A stretch of DNA of 64,000 bases, taken from positions 3,025 to 67,024 of the forward strand of contig CALEKY010000142.1 of assembly GCA_937902995.1 (NCBI GenBank). The letters run 5' to 3'. This DNA comes from an uncultured Sinobacteraceae bacterium. GTDB taxonomy: Bacteria > Pseudomonadota > Gammaproteobacteria > Steroidobacterales > Steroidobacteraceae. Made by a program: the position numbers and the translations under genes. Position 1 is the stretch's first letter. The number at the start of each line of letters is the position of its first letter. Under the pieces are notes generated by a model. It was given only the letters and a program-made list of their open reading frames with translations. It was not told the DNA's origin and made no database searches. Shown here piece after piece: positions 24,073 through 32,341 of this stretch.

Positions 24073-25126
24073 TGCGGCCCGGTGGTTCATGTTGACGGAG
24101 AGACGACTGCCGGCGGATTGGTGGGATACGTGGGATCGCCTCAATGGCTCCAGCATGGAGTTCCATCCATTGCTCGCTTCCAGCATGGTCAAGGAACTCG
24201 TCGCTCATTTCGGGGAGCGCACACTCCGATTCGCCGAGCTGCGTTCTGGAAAGCGGACACTCGCTCAAACCATTGTGCACGGCACTGCCGTGGGCCGGTG
24301 GACGCTTTTTGCGCCGTCTCAAGCCCCTATCGCACCCTTCGTCTTCGACCGTTCGATCAGCGGCAACTCGCGCCACATCTATACCCTACTCACAGGACTT
24401 ATTCCGGCGCTCGCTTTGCACGTGCCGTATCAAGATCCCCTGTACTCGCTCCTGCCGCCGAACCCCACACCCCGCATCACACATCAGCACCTCGGAACGA
24501 CCATCGCCATCTCAGCGCCGGAAGGCTTCGAGCCCTACTGGTCGACACGTCCGCGCGATTTGCGACAGAACGTTCGCCGATACATGAAACGGGCCGAGAG
24601 CAATGGACTTTCGGTGTCGCTCGAAGTCTCGGCCGATCCAGAAAGCATCGGGAAAGCGGTCGATCGATTCGGCGAGCTGGAAAGTCAGGGTTGGAAGGGA
24701 CGGGAGGGAACAGCGCTTCACCCGGAAAACGCCCAGGGCCGCTTTTATCGAAAGCTGCTCACGACGCTCGCTGCGGCCGGCCAAGCCTGGGCGTTTGAGC
24801 TACGGCTGGGACAACAACTCGCGGCGTCACGGCTCCTGATTGGCGGACCGACCATGTACGTCATGCTGAAGACAACGTACGCTGAAGAGCTTCGGCAGTA
24901 CGCGCCTGGGCGAATACTGTTGCACTTGTGTCTTGCGGATCTCCTGAACCGCAACGATGGACCGCGCCGCGTCGAGTTCTACACGAGAGCGAATGCTGAC
25001 ATGCTCTCGTGGGGCACACACACTAGAGAGATGTTCTCTGCAACGCTCTACCGCTTCCCTCTGCTCGCCACGTTGTCGACATGGCGGGCGCGGCGATGCT
25101 CAAATGATCTGACGACTTCGGATTGA
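24065..25126 (+). CDS. GNAT-family (FemAB/CelD-like) acyltransferase
   Basis: A 353-residue protein with GTG start 24065 overlapping the aminotransferase end. It has the two-lobe layout of FemAB/CelD-like acetyltransferases: WSTRPRDLRQNVRRYMKRAE near residue 160, ESQGWKGREGTAL, a beta-rich second lobe (WAFELRLGQQLAASRLLIGG) and YAPGRILLHLCL. By family it would N-acylate an amino sugar or attach an amino-acid-type group. Placement after the DegT-like gene suggests it acts on that product. It converges with the glycosyltransferase gene on the other strand, and the coding ends overlap by 27 bases. Confidence 0.75.
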   Translation: MSDAARWFMLTERRLPADWWDTWDRLNGSSMEFHPLLASSMVKELVAHFGERTLRFAELRSGKRTLAQTIVHGTAVGRWTLFAPSQAPIAPFVFDRSISGNSRHIYTLLTGLIPALALHVPYQDPLYSLLPPNPTPRITHQHLGTTIAISAPEGFEPYWSTRPRDLRQNVRRYMKRAESNGLSVSLEVSADPESIGKAVDRFGELESQGWKGREGTALHPENAQGRFYRKLLTTLAAAGQAWAFELRLGQQLAASRLLIGGPTMYVMLKTTYAEELRQYAPGRILLHLCLADLLNRNDGPRRVEFYTRANADMLSWGTHTREMFSATLYRFPLLATLSTWRARRCSNDLTTSD

Positions 25127-26356
25127 TTCTCGAGCTTCGGTTAATCGCGCGAGCAACTCCGCTAACTCCTCGCTCCGCCTGCTTCTGGAGGCCCCTGCGA
25201 CTGCGCTCTCATTGGGAAGCGGAAACGACGTCGGTGCCGTACAGAACCTCAGAAGGAGCTGTTGTATCGCCTGCGGATCGTCCAGGGGAGCAATGCTATC
25301 GATTCCGGCTCGTTGCAGTACTCCTGCCGTATCCCCTCGCGGATCCGTCAACGCGATGATCGGCCGCCGCGCTCGGATGTACTCGTAGAGTTTTGCCGGG
25401 ATTTGCTCGTTACAACTTGCAGATTGCAGGACGAGCAATCCATCCGCACTCAGCATCTCGCTAAGCGCCGCTCTATATTGAATGGACGGAGCGATTTCGA
25501 TCGCCTCGGACACCCCCTGCACCTCCGCAAGCTCACGAATCAAATTCTCGTGCGCGGCCGCTCGAAACCTGATCTTCAATTTTCGATACGAGTCGGGAGC
25601 CGACTCCTTCAACATGCGCAAAGCCACCATGAGCGCTGAAGGATCGCGTTCCTTTGGATACACCGTACCGCTGTGAACCAGAACGATGCTTTCGTTTGCC
25701 CCCACTACGGCACACGAGACGTTCGAGAACGAATCTTCATCGTAGCCATTTTCGATGACGATGATTTTCTCGCGCTGCGCAGGGTACCGCCGTGCATACA
25801 GCTCGCGCGCACCGGGGGTCGTGAACGTACTAACATCGGCAAGTGCGATGGTTTCCCGTTCGATGCGTTCGAAATGCCTCCAGGTTACAGGGTTCGACGG
25901 ATAGCCTTCTTGGGCCATCGGATCGCGAAAGTCGGCGATCCAGGGAAGTCCACTCAGTTTCGCCAGATGTTTACCGATCTTGTGGGCGGTCGCGATTGGG
26001 AAGGTAGACCAAATTGCAATCGGGCGATAACGCCGGATCGCGGCCGCCCCCTGCAAAACCGCTCCGGGTAGCCAAGACATCCACCGATCCGGCCTCGCTG
26101 CAAAACTCGGGTACTTTCCACGAATCGAGAAATGTCTGGCAGCATCCCAAGCCGGAGCTCGGATCACCTCGGTGCCTTCGGGAACCTCAGCGGTCAGGTC
26201 ATCGCTTCGGCTCTCATACGCGCGCGGGTGGGCAGTCAAAACGATAGGCTGCCAACCGTATCGCGGCAGATGCTGGACAAAGCGCAGTGTGCGTTGAATT
26301 CCACTGCTTCCACGCAGCGGCGGAAAGTGAAACGCGATCATCAAAACGCGTTTCAC
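25100..26356 (-). CDS. Glycosyltransferase family 4 (GT-B)
   Basis: About 418 residues, starting at GTG 26356 (VKRVLMIAFHFPP), 5 bases after the upstream TPR gene stop. The in-frame region further upstream lies inside that gene and is not used. It has the GT-B N-terminal acceptor signature FHFPPLRGSSGIQR. In the C-terminal domain are VHSGTVYPKERDP and the donor-site EQIPAKLYEYIRARRPIIAL, where the Glu-rich EX7E region binds the nucleotide sugar. It probably adds one sugar to the lipid-linked repeat on the cytoplasmic face. Donor and acceptor are unknown. Confidence 0.85.
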   Translation of the reverse strand: MKRVLMIAFHFPPLRGSSGIQRTLRFVQHLPRYGWQPIVLTAHPRAYESRSDDLTAEVPEGTEVIRAPAWDAARHFSIRGKYPSFAARPDRWMSWLPGAVLQGAAAIRRYRPIAIWSTFPIATAHKIGKHLAKLSGLPWIADFRDPMAQEGYPSNPVTWRHFERIERETIALADVSTFTTPGARELYARRYPAQREKIIVIENGYDEDSFSNVSCAVVGANESIVLVHSGTVYPKERDPSALMVALRMLKESAPDSYRKLKIRFRAAAHENLIRELAEVQGVSEAIEIAPSIQYRAALSEMLSADGLLVLQSASCNEQIPAKLYEYIRARRPIIALTDPRGDTAGVLQRAGIDSIAPLDDPQAIQQLLLRFCTAPTSFPLPNESAVAGASRSRRSEELAELLARLTEARESIRSRQII

Positions 26357-26361
26357 GTGAG

Positions 26362-27093
26362 TTACTCGTTCCAAAGGTTTAGCTTGCTGAGTTTCTGCTT
26401 CAGGCCCGGTAAAGGATATCCGGCGCTGTACGCAGCACGAGCGTGTTCGACAGCGCAATCTTGATCGTCGAGCTCGAGGCAAATGAGTCCGAGGTTGTAG
26501 TGAATGTCAACAGATTGACCATCCGTGGCGGCGAGTCCTTTCTCCAGCGTCTCTCGCGCCAGGCCCAAGCGCTTTGTGTCTCGATAAAGAATAGCCAATC
26601 CGACGTATGGCATTGGATCCGTCGGCTTGGCTTTCATGGCTGTTTGAAAGTGTCCCTCCGCCAATGGGATATCCCCGCGAAGCTTCTCGACCCAAGCCAA
26701 ATTCGCGGCAATTGAAGAGTAGAGAGGGCTCGAAGGGGTCACATTTCGAAACGTGTACATGCTCTCATCCCGCGCCCGGTTGAGCATGTGTTCGCGTCTG
26801 CGGGGGTCGGGCTCCACTCTGGCGCGGGCGAGCCAAGCCAAGCCTGCGCAATGGTGATGCACATGTAGATACGTCTCGGAACCAATGCTTGCTTCCGCCG
26901 CTCGGCGCTCCGCAGCGGATACAGAGTTCACAAACTCAGAACGCCGTCCGATGTTTGTCTCGACATATCTCGCTTGGCAGTACTTGGGCCAAGCCGTGTA
27001 CTCCAAACGTGTGGGCACGAAATCGTACCCCCACGCCAAAGCTGGCATCAGCAGGGTGCACAGAACAAATGTCTTACCGCGCAGGATTGGCAT
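26362..27093 (-). CDS. Secreted TPR-repeat protein
   Basis: A 243-residue protein with an N-terminal signal peptide (LCTLLMPALAWG). The C-terminal half contains three tetratricopeptide repeats: PLAEGHFQTAMKAKPTDPMPY, RLGLARETLEKGLAA and DCAVEHARAAYSAGYPLPG. It is probably periplasmic or envelope-associated and mediates protein contacts. It overlaps hydrolase 1 by 20 bases and precedes the glycosyltransferase, so it belongs to the minus-strand operon 30230-25100. It is distinct from the large TPR lipoprotein PrsT. Specific function is unknown. Confidence 0.8.
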   Translation of the reverse strand: MPILRGKTFVLCTLLMPALAWGYDFVPTRLEYTAWPKYCQARYVETNIGRRSEFVNSVSAAERRAAEASIGSETYLHVHHHCAGLAWLARARVEPDPRRREHMLNRARDESMYTFRNVTPSSPLYSSIAANLAWVEKLRGDIPLAEGHFQTAMKAKPTDPMPYVGLAILYRDTKRLGLARETLEKGLAATDGQSVDIHYNLGLICLELDDQDCAVEHARAAYSAGYPLPGLKQKLSKLNLWNE

Positions 27094-27979
27094 CGCAGTC
27101 GAAGGTTAGCGTCTTGGGTGCGTTGTTCAAGTGCCCTTTCGCCAAAGGAGACAGCAAGCAAGCTTCAATCTGCCGCACTGCAAAATCGAGATCCTTTCGG
27201 CTCGAGAACGTATGGTCTGCGTCCTGGAGGCGAACGACCTGCAAATTCGGTCGCGCAAGTGCTGCCCGCCATTTGGGTTCACGCTCGCAGAGATCGTCGA
27301 ACTCACGGGCTGTCAGGTCTTGGCCGCTCATCAAAAGCAACACGGGCCCGCGAAACCCGCTCAGCCCTTCGAGCATTCGCTCCACGAACCCCTTCGCTTG
27401 CGTCGTCCTCCGGCTTCGCACGAGCGTCCGGATGAAATCCGCGGCAGACTTCATTATGTGGAATTCGCCCGATAGCACCTTGCGCCAGAACGAGCGTTGC
27501 AGGAACCGTTGGAGGTAATAGTGCCGCACGAAAGACCGAGCTTCGCCCTGCTCGCTGCGAACCCAAGGATTGGCAAGCACTAACCCTTCCACTCGTGGGT
27601 CCGCAGCACCATGCATCAGCACTGCCGACGCTGCGTCGCACAGACCAAAGAGTACGATTCGATCGAGCTTTCCGCTCAGTTTTCGCTGGAAGGCGTCCAT
27701 CGCGCTGCGCACGTCCTCGCCAACGTCCTCGAAGGACCTCATCGCACCGCTGCTGTCGCCCATTCCGCGATAATCGAAGCGAAATACTGGAAAGCCGCGC
27801 GACGCCAGCGCGCGTGCCATCAAGACGAACTGCCGATGGCTGCCAACGCGGTACTGAGGTCCGCCCACGAGGACGAGCACACCCACGCAGGCCGAATGAT
27901 CGCCGGCATTGTGCAGGATGCCGACGAGAGATTCGCCGCAGCACTCGAAAACAATGGGTTCCTCCACCCAAATGCTCAT
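27074..27979 (-). CDS. XrtA-associated alpha/beta hydrolase 1 (TIGR03100-like)
   Basis: A 301-residue alpha/beta hydrolase. The N-terminal beta/oxyanion region VGGPQYRVGSHRQF is followed by FDYRGMGDSSG. The nucleophile elbow reads GLCDAA, placing Cys114 where the usual Ser sits in GxSxG. The catalytic His is in DADHTFSS near residue 257. It overlaps hydrolase 2 by ATGA. This pair is a recurrent part of exosortase A gene sets and may act as a thioesterase on ACP-bound acyl groups (inference from the adjacent ACP). The Cys nucleophile looks genuine because the surrounding elbow is intact. Confidence 0.87.
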   Translation of the reverse strand: MSIWVEEPIVFECCGESLVGILHNAGDHSACVGVLVLVGGPQYRVGSHRQFVLMARALASRGFPVFRFDYRGMGDSSGAMRSFEDVGEDVRSAMDAFQRKLSGKLDRIVLFGLCDAASAVLMHGAADPRVEGLVLANPWVRSEQGEARSFVRHYYLQRFLQRSFWRKVLSGEFHIMKSAADFIRTLVRSRRTTQAKGFVERMLEGLSGFRGPVLLLMSGQDLTAREFDDLCEREPKWRAALARPNLQVVRLQDADHTFSSRKDLDFAVRQIEACLLSPLAKGHLNNAPKTLTFDCDANPAR

Positions 27980-28803
27980 GTGCTCTCCAGGAACGCTGCT
28001 AAGGTTTGCCTCACGAGTTCGGCGTTCGTCACGATCTCTGTCGACGCCCAGAATGGTTCGCCAACAGTTCTGATTTGATTGACGTCGCTTATCACGGTTC
28101 TTGCGCGCTCAATCGCCTTCACAGCCGGCGCTGGAAGCGGCGCGTCCGCCTCGCGCACGATTTCCACCCAGTACAGCTTTCCGAGCTTTTCGTGCAGCCC
28201 ATCGGCGAGTCGCACTTTGTCGAGCTGGCGGACGAGATTTCTGGAAAGCTCATATCCAGCGACTTCTAGGTCAGATCCGCCCTCGATCTGCGCACGCAAG
28301 TCTGCAACGGATTCTTTACGGTCTCGCATCATGGAGGCAGCAACGCGCATGCGTAAAAATTGTGTAACGTAGCGCTCTCCATCAAGCACGGGCTGCCAGA
28401 ACATGGTGCGCACCACCGGCTCGGCGAAGCCGGCCGCTGCTTCTGCGGCGAGAGCGCAGCCCAGGCGTACAGCGAGAATGCCCGTAACCCGCATTCCCTG
28501 CTCGGAGGCCCATGTCGCGCTTCGAATTACATCCCCCTTCCAGACTTCCCAATCTGCCTCACGAAACTCGCCTTCGCTATCGCCGGTGCCGTACAGATCC
28601 ACAGACAAGCTGGCCACACCCTGTGCAGCAAGCTCAATTGCCACTTCCGTGAGGAGCTTACGCGTCTTGTTCATCTCCTCCGCGAAAGGAGGCACGAAAA
28701 TCACACACTGAGGATCGGGAACACGCGGCGGTCTACGCAGCAATGTAAACAGCTTGCCGCGGCGACCATCGATGAACTGCGCGTGAGCCCCCATGCCGCT
28801 CAA
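27976..28803 (-). CDS. XrtA-associated alpha/beta hydrolase 2 (TIGR03101-like)
   Basis: A 275-residue alpha/beta-hydrolase fold protein with VPPFAEEMNKTRK and VDLYGTGDSEG regions as in hydrolases. The nucleophile elbow position reads AVRLGCALAA, so the GxSxG Ser appears replaced by Arg-Leu. It may be catalytically inactive or act as a partner of hydrolase 1. It overlaps both neighbours by 4 bases (ACP upstream, hydrolase 1 downstream), so the three are translationally coupled. A role with the ACP in handling an acyl decoration is inferred from context. Confidence 0.85.
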   Translation of the reverse strand: MSGMGAHAQFIDGRRGKLFTLLRRPPRVPDPQCVIFVPPFAEEMNKTRKLLTEVAIELAAQGVASLSVDLYGTGDSEGEFREADWEVWKGDVIRSATWASEQGMRVTGILAVRLGCALAAEAAAGFAEPVVRTMFWQPVLDGERYVTQFLRMRVAASMMRDRKESVADLRAQIEGGSDLEVAGYELSRNLVRQLDKVRLADGLHEKLGKLYWVEIVREADAPLPAPAVKAIERARTVISDVNQIRTVGEPFWASTEIVTNAELVRQTLAAFLEST

Positions 28804-29051
28804 GATTGAATCTTCAAATCGACGAACGCTGCTACAGAGCCAAGGGTCTCGAAAACTTCTCCGCTCACTTCGTCGTCCTCGATGGTGATGCCGAACTCCT
28901 CCTCGATCATCGTGAGAACGGCAACCACTGCCATCGAATCGAATTCGGGTATGGCTCCCAGCAACGGACTCGCGGGCGTCAGCGCCTGCGCGCGGTCGCC
29001 CAAGTGCAGAGCGCTGCCGATAATTGCTTTCAGTCGATCAACGGTATTCAT
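28800..29051 (-). CDS. Acyl carrier protein (second of two, XrtA-associated)
   Basis: An 83-residue acidic four-helix protein with phosphopantetheine site PEFDSMAVV, Ser near residue 39. It is coupled to the two hydrolase genes (4-base overlap) and follows a GT2 gene by 12 bases. In XrtA loci a similar ACP goes with the AMP ligase and PLP decarboxylase, here encoded about 14 kb away at 11841-14665. It differs enough from the ACP at 4471-4728 to suggest a separate acyl partner. Confidence 0.9.
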   Translation of the reverse strand: MNTVDRLKAIIGSALHLGDRAQALTPASPLLGAIPEFDSMAVVAVLTMIEEEFGITIEDDEVSGEVFETLGSVAAFVDLKIQS

Positions 29052-29063
29052 ACAGCCCTGAGT

Positions 29064-30230
29064 CTATTTTGAGGATGCACGTGGAGTCGCCCACGTCGTG
29101 TACGTTCTGCCGCGGTAGGCCTCGATGATTCCACGCGCGCTTGCCACGTTCACCAAACAGAAATAGTAAGGCACCGCGAGTGCGCGAGGGATTGAGCTAC
29201 GGCCACGAGCCAAGTAGCCGCCGAGCGCCAGCACATACATCGCCACCTGCAGGCCCAGCGTCCAGTGATAAATCGCTGCCGCATCGAGCAGCAACAAGTT
29301 CAAGACGAACGTGGCCACCATGAACAGCGGCATCAGCCAGCGCAGGACCTTGTGCGAGATCAGCTCGATGGCGAAGAAGCCGAATCGAAAAGGATTCATG
29401 AGTGCGGGCAAGGTCCACGTGGCACGCCAAGCGCGGTTGACGATGCGCACCTTGCGGCGGAACTCGACATCGAAGCCATCGCCGGCCTCCTCCACCGAGC
29501 GAGCCTCGGGCTCGTAAACGCAGCGATAACCGCTCATCACGATCTGCATCGGATTGACGAAATCGGAGAGCGCGTCCGGACGCATGTCTCGATAGAGGGC
29601 ACGACGGATCGCGTAGATCGCGCCATCGCCGCCAACCGTCGAACCGACCTGCGTTTCCAGCCGCTTGATACCCGTCTCGTATTTCCAATACAGCGATTCG
29701 CTCTGTTGCGCACCGCCGTCCGCATCGGCGTAGGTGGACTCGCCGACGACTGCGCCCACCTTCGGATCGGCAAAATTGCGCACCATCTTTCGGATGGCGT
29801 CCTTGAAATACATCGCATTCGCATCCGAGAAAACGATGATCTCTCCGCGCGCCGCCTTGACCGCGGCGTTGAGTCCGACGGTCTTGCCGCCGCGCTCGGG
29901 CATCCGCAGGAGCTTCACGCGCGGATCGCCGAAGTTCTGCACGATCTCGTCGGTACCGTCATCCGAGGCGTCAGACACAACGAGAATCTCGAGTTGCTCC
30001 GCCGGATAGTCGAGCTGCGTGCTATTGACCAGCTTGTCCCGAATGACGGCTGCTTCGTTGTACGCCGAGACAATGAGGGTGACCGATGGGGTCTGCTCCG
30101 CGCGCGCCACGGGGCGAGAACCGCCTAGCAGGCGCACCAGCCAGAGCAACACGGGGTAGCCGGCGTAGACATACACAGCCAGGCCGGCCGCCAGCCAAAA
30201 GGCGATTTCCACCATTCGATGAAATTCCAT
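29064..30230 (-). CDS. Membrane glycosyltransferase family 2
   Basis: A 388-residue GT-A enzyme with an N-terminal membrane helix (residues 8-30) and C-terminal helices (about 290-350). The nucleotide-binding start is VTLIVSAYNEAAVI, the acidic metal site is in IIVFSDANAMY, and the base region EAGDGFDVEFRRKVRIVNRAW contains the acceptor-loop Arg residues. The topology matches processive or single-step GT2 enzymes that work at the inner membrane. It is the first gene of the minus-strand operon running to 25100 and diverges from the amidotransferase-like gene at 30420. Confidence 0.88.
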   Translation of the reverse strand: MEFHRMVEIAFWLAAGLAVYVYAGYPVLLWLVRLLGGSRPVARAEQTPSVTLIVSAYNEAAVIRDKLVNSTQLDYPAEQLEILVVSDASDDGTDEIVQNFGDPRVKLLRMPERGGKTVGLNAAVKAARGEIIVFSDANAMYFKDAIRKMVRNFADPKVGAVVGESTYADADGGAQQSESLYWKYETGIKRLETQVGSTVGGDGAIYAIRRALYRDMRPDALSDFVNPMQIVMSGYRCVYEPEARSVEEAGDGFDVEFRRKVRIVNRAWRATWTLPALMNPFRFGFFAIELISHKVLRWLMPLFMVATFVLNLLLLDAAAIYHWTLGLQVAMYVLALGGYLARGRSSIPRALAVPYYFCLVNVASARGIIEAYRGRTYTTWATPRASSK

Positions 30231-30419
30231 AATGAGCCGTCCGCGGCGCCGTGCGACAGGGCTCGTATCGGCGGCTCAGAAGCGCACGAGCTCTTTACGA
30301 ATCAAAGGGGAACGCAGGATAGCTGAATGGCGCCAGCCACACATCGGACCTTCGTCAAGGTTTAGAACCTGACGTTTCCAGTATCATTCCGAGCCTTTCA
30401 AGAGAGAGCTCCCCGCACG

Positions 30420-32231
30420 ATGTTGACCTTCGCCGGTTGGGTAGGCACGCCTACCCACAGCCTCAATGCTGCCATGACGAGCTACATCTCGGCCGCGCCG
30501 GGACCTTCCGGGCAAGGCCAGGCAGGCCTTAACTGGGCGTGCCGTGGCGGCCAGGTTCACGAGGCCGAGGGAATCATCGCTGCTGTGTGGGGCACGCCGA
30601 CTTGGCGCGGGTCACAGGGGCTGGCCCCTGAGACGGAGCCAGCCCGCAGAGTCGTCCAGGAGTTTCGCAGCAAGGGCCCCGCGTTCCTGGACGGCATGTA
30701 CGGCAACTTCGCCGTGGCGGTGCTCAAACCGGCCGAGGGCTACGCACTTCTCGCCATCGACCGCATGGGCATCGAACGGCTGACCTACTCGCACAAGACC
30801 GATGGCGTTTGTTTTGCTCGAGATGCCGAATTCGTAGCGCGTGCCCCTGTCGTACAGGCACCGATCCGCCGGCAGGCCCTGCTGAGCTACATCCACTTCC
30901 ACATGATTCCTGCGCCCGAAACCGTGTTCGAGGGCGTGCTCAAGATTCCGCCGGCGACGGCAATCGAATGGAAGGATGGGCGCTTGCGCGAGTTCCGCTA
31001 CTGGATACCGCAATTCGCGCCGGATGGCTCCGGATCGTTTCCGAGCTTGAAAGAAGAACTGCACAGCTCGCTCGAGACCGCCGTACGCAGCACACATGCG
31101 GACGAGCGCACCGGCGCTTTTCTGAGCGGCGGTCTCGATAGCTCCACGGTTGCGGGGTTCCTGGCACGTACGACACCGCAATTCGCAAAGACTTTTTCGA
31201 TCGGCTTCGGCTTTCCGGAATACGACGAGCTGCACTACGCACGCATCGCCAACAAGCACTTCAATTGTCAGGCTACGGAATACGAGGTCACGGCCGACGA
31301 CATTCGCGACCTCATCCCCGTGGTGGCGCGTAGCTACGACGAGCCGTTTGGCAATGCTTCGGCCGTCCCCACTCTGCGTTGCGCGATGCTGGCGAAGGAG
31401 CACGGCATCGATCATCTTCTCGCGGGCGATGGCGGCGATGAGCTCTTTGCCGGCAACAAGCGCTATGCCGAGCAAATCGTGTTCGAGCGCTATCAACGCG
31501 TACCCAAGCTCGTGCGCGCCCTGCTGCTCGAACCCGTGCTGACCAACCTGCCGAACGCGTTGGCGGTGTCCGTGCTTCGCAAGGGCCGCAACTATATTGC
31601 CCAAGCCAAGACACCGCTTCCGGACCGCTTCGAGAACTGGAACTTCCTGCATCGACTGGGATTCCGCACCATCCTCCACGATGACTTCATCGCGGCCGTC
31701 GATCTCGAAGGACCGGTCAAGCGCATGCGGGAGGTCTACCATTCGGCGCCGAAGGCGTCGTTGGTCGACCAAATGCTGTACTACGACTGGTACTTCACGC
31801 TGGCCGACAACGACCTGCGTAAAGTCACTCGCATGTGCGAGGTGGCGGGCGTCAAGGTGTCCTTCCCGATGCTTCATCAGGACGTGGTGGACCTGTCGCT
31901 GAAGGTCCCGGCCGACATGAAGATGCGCGGCACGCATCTACGCTCGTTCTACAAGGACGCGATGGCGGATTTCCTTCCCGCCGAGATCATCAACAAGAGC
32001 AAGCACGGCTTCGGCCTGCCGTTTGGCGTCTGGTTACAGCACTCGCCGAGCTTGGCCGAATTGATCAACGACAATCTCGCGAGCCTTCGCAGCCGTCACA
32101 TCGTGCGCGCGGACTTCCTCGACAAGCTACGCACACTGCACAGCCAGGACGATGCGCACTACTACGGCGTGTTGATCTGGAACTTCGCGATGCTCGAGCA
32201 ATGGTTCCGCGAGCATCAGACGGGCGTGTGA
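30420..32231 (+). CDS. Asparagine-synthase-like protein lacking N-terminal Cys
   Basis: A 603-residue homologue of glutamine-dependent asparagine synthase. The synthetase half is well kept: PPi loop LSGGLDSSTVAG near residues 235-242, GDGGDELFAGNKRY, KVTRMCEVAGVKVSFPML and INKSKHGFGLPFGVW. The N-terminus is MLTFAGWVG with no Cys2, and the HRGPD and NGEIFN blocks are missing, so glutamine hydrolysis is unlikely. Beta-lactam synthetase is a known relative with the same loss. It may use ammonia or an intramolecular amine. It is divergently transcribed from the GT2 gene and followed by a Tat-exported protein. Confidence 0.8.
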   Translation: MLTFAGWVGTPTHSLNAAMTSYISAAPGPSGQGQAGLNWACRGGQVHEAEGIIAAVWGTPTWRGSQGLAPETEPARRVVQEFRSKGPAFLDGMYGNFAVAVLKPAEGYALLAIDRMGIERLTYSHKTDGVCFARDAEFVARAPVVQAPIRRQALLSYIHFHMIPAPETVFEGVLKIPPATAIEWKDGRLREFRYWIPQFAPDGSGSFPSLKEELHSSLETAVRSTHADERTGAFLSGGLDSSTVAGFLARTTPQFAKTFSIGFGFPEYDELHYARIANKHFNCQATEYEVTADDIRDLIPVVARSYDEPFGNASAVPTLRCAMLAKEHGIDHLLAGDGGDELFAGNKRYAEQIVFERYQRVPKLVRALLLEPVLTNLPNALAVSVLRKGRNYIAQAKTPLPDRFENWNFLHRLGFRTILHDDFIAAVDLEGPVKRMREVYHSAPKASLVDQMLYYDWYFTLADNDLRKVTRMCEVAGVKVSFPMLHQDVVDLSLKVPADMKMRGTHLRSFYKDAMADFLPAEIINKSKHGFGLPFGVWLQHSPSLAELINDNLASLRSRHIVRADFLDKLRTLHSQDDAHYYGVLIWNFAMLEQWFREHQTGV

Positions 32232-32341
32232 GGCTCTAGAGGACGTCCGAAAAAGTCCCGCCGCCCTTACATCGTTCGACCGGTTGCACGCCGCGGCAAA
32301 CGCGGCAGGATGCTCTGCGGTTCATGCCACTCAGCAGGGCT

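Noticed and set aside
30612..31937. 441-codon open frame antisense to the asparagine-synthase-like gene
   Set aside because: Shadow of a strongly conserved gene on the plus strand; composition is Arg/His/Val-rich with no domain.
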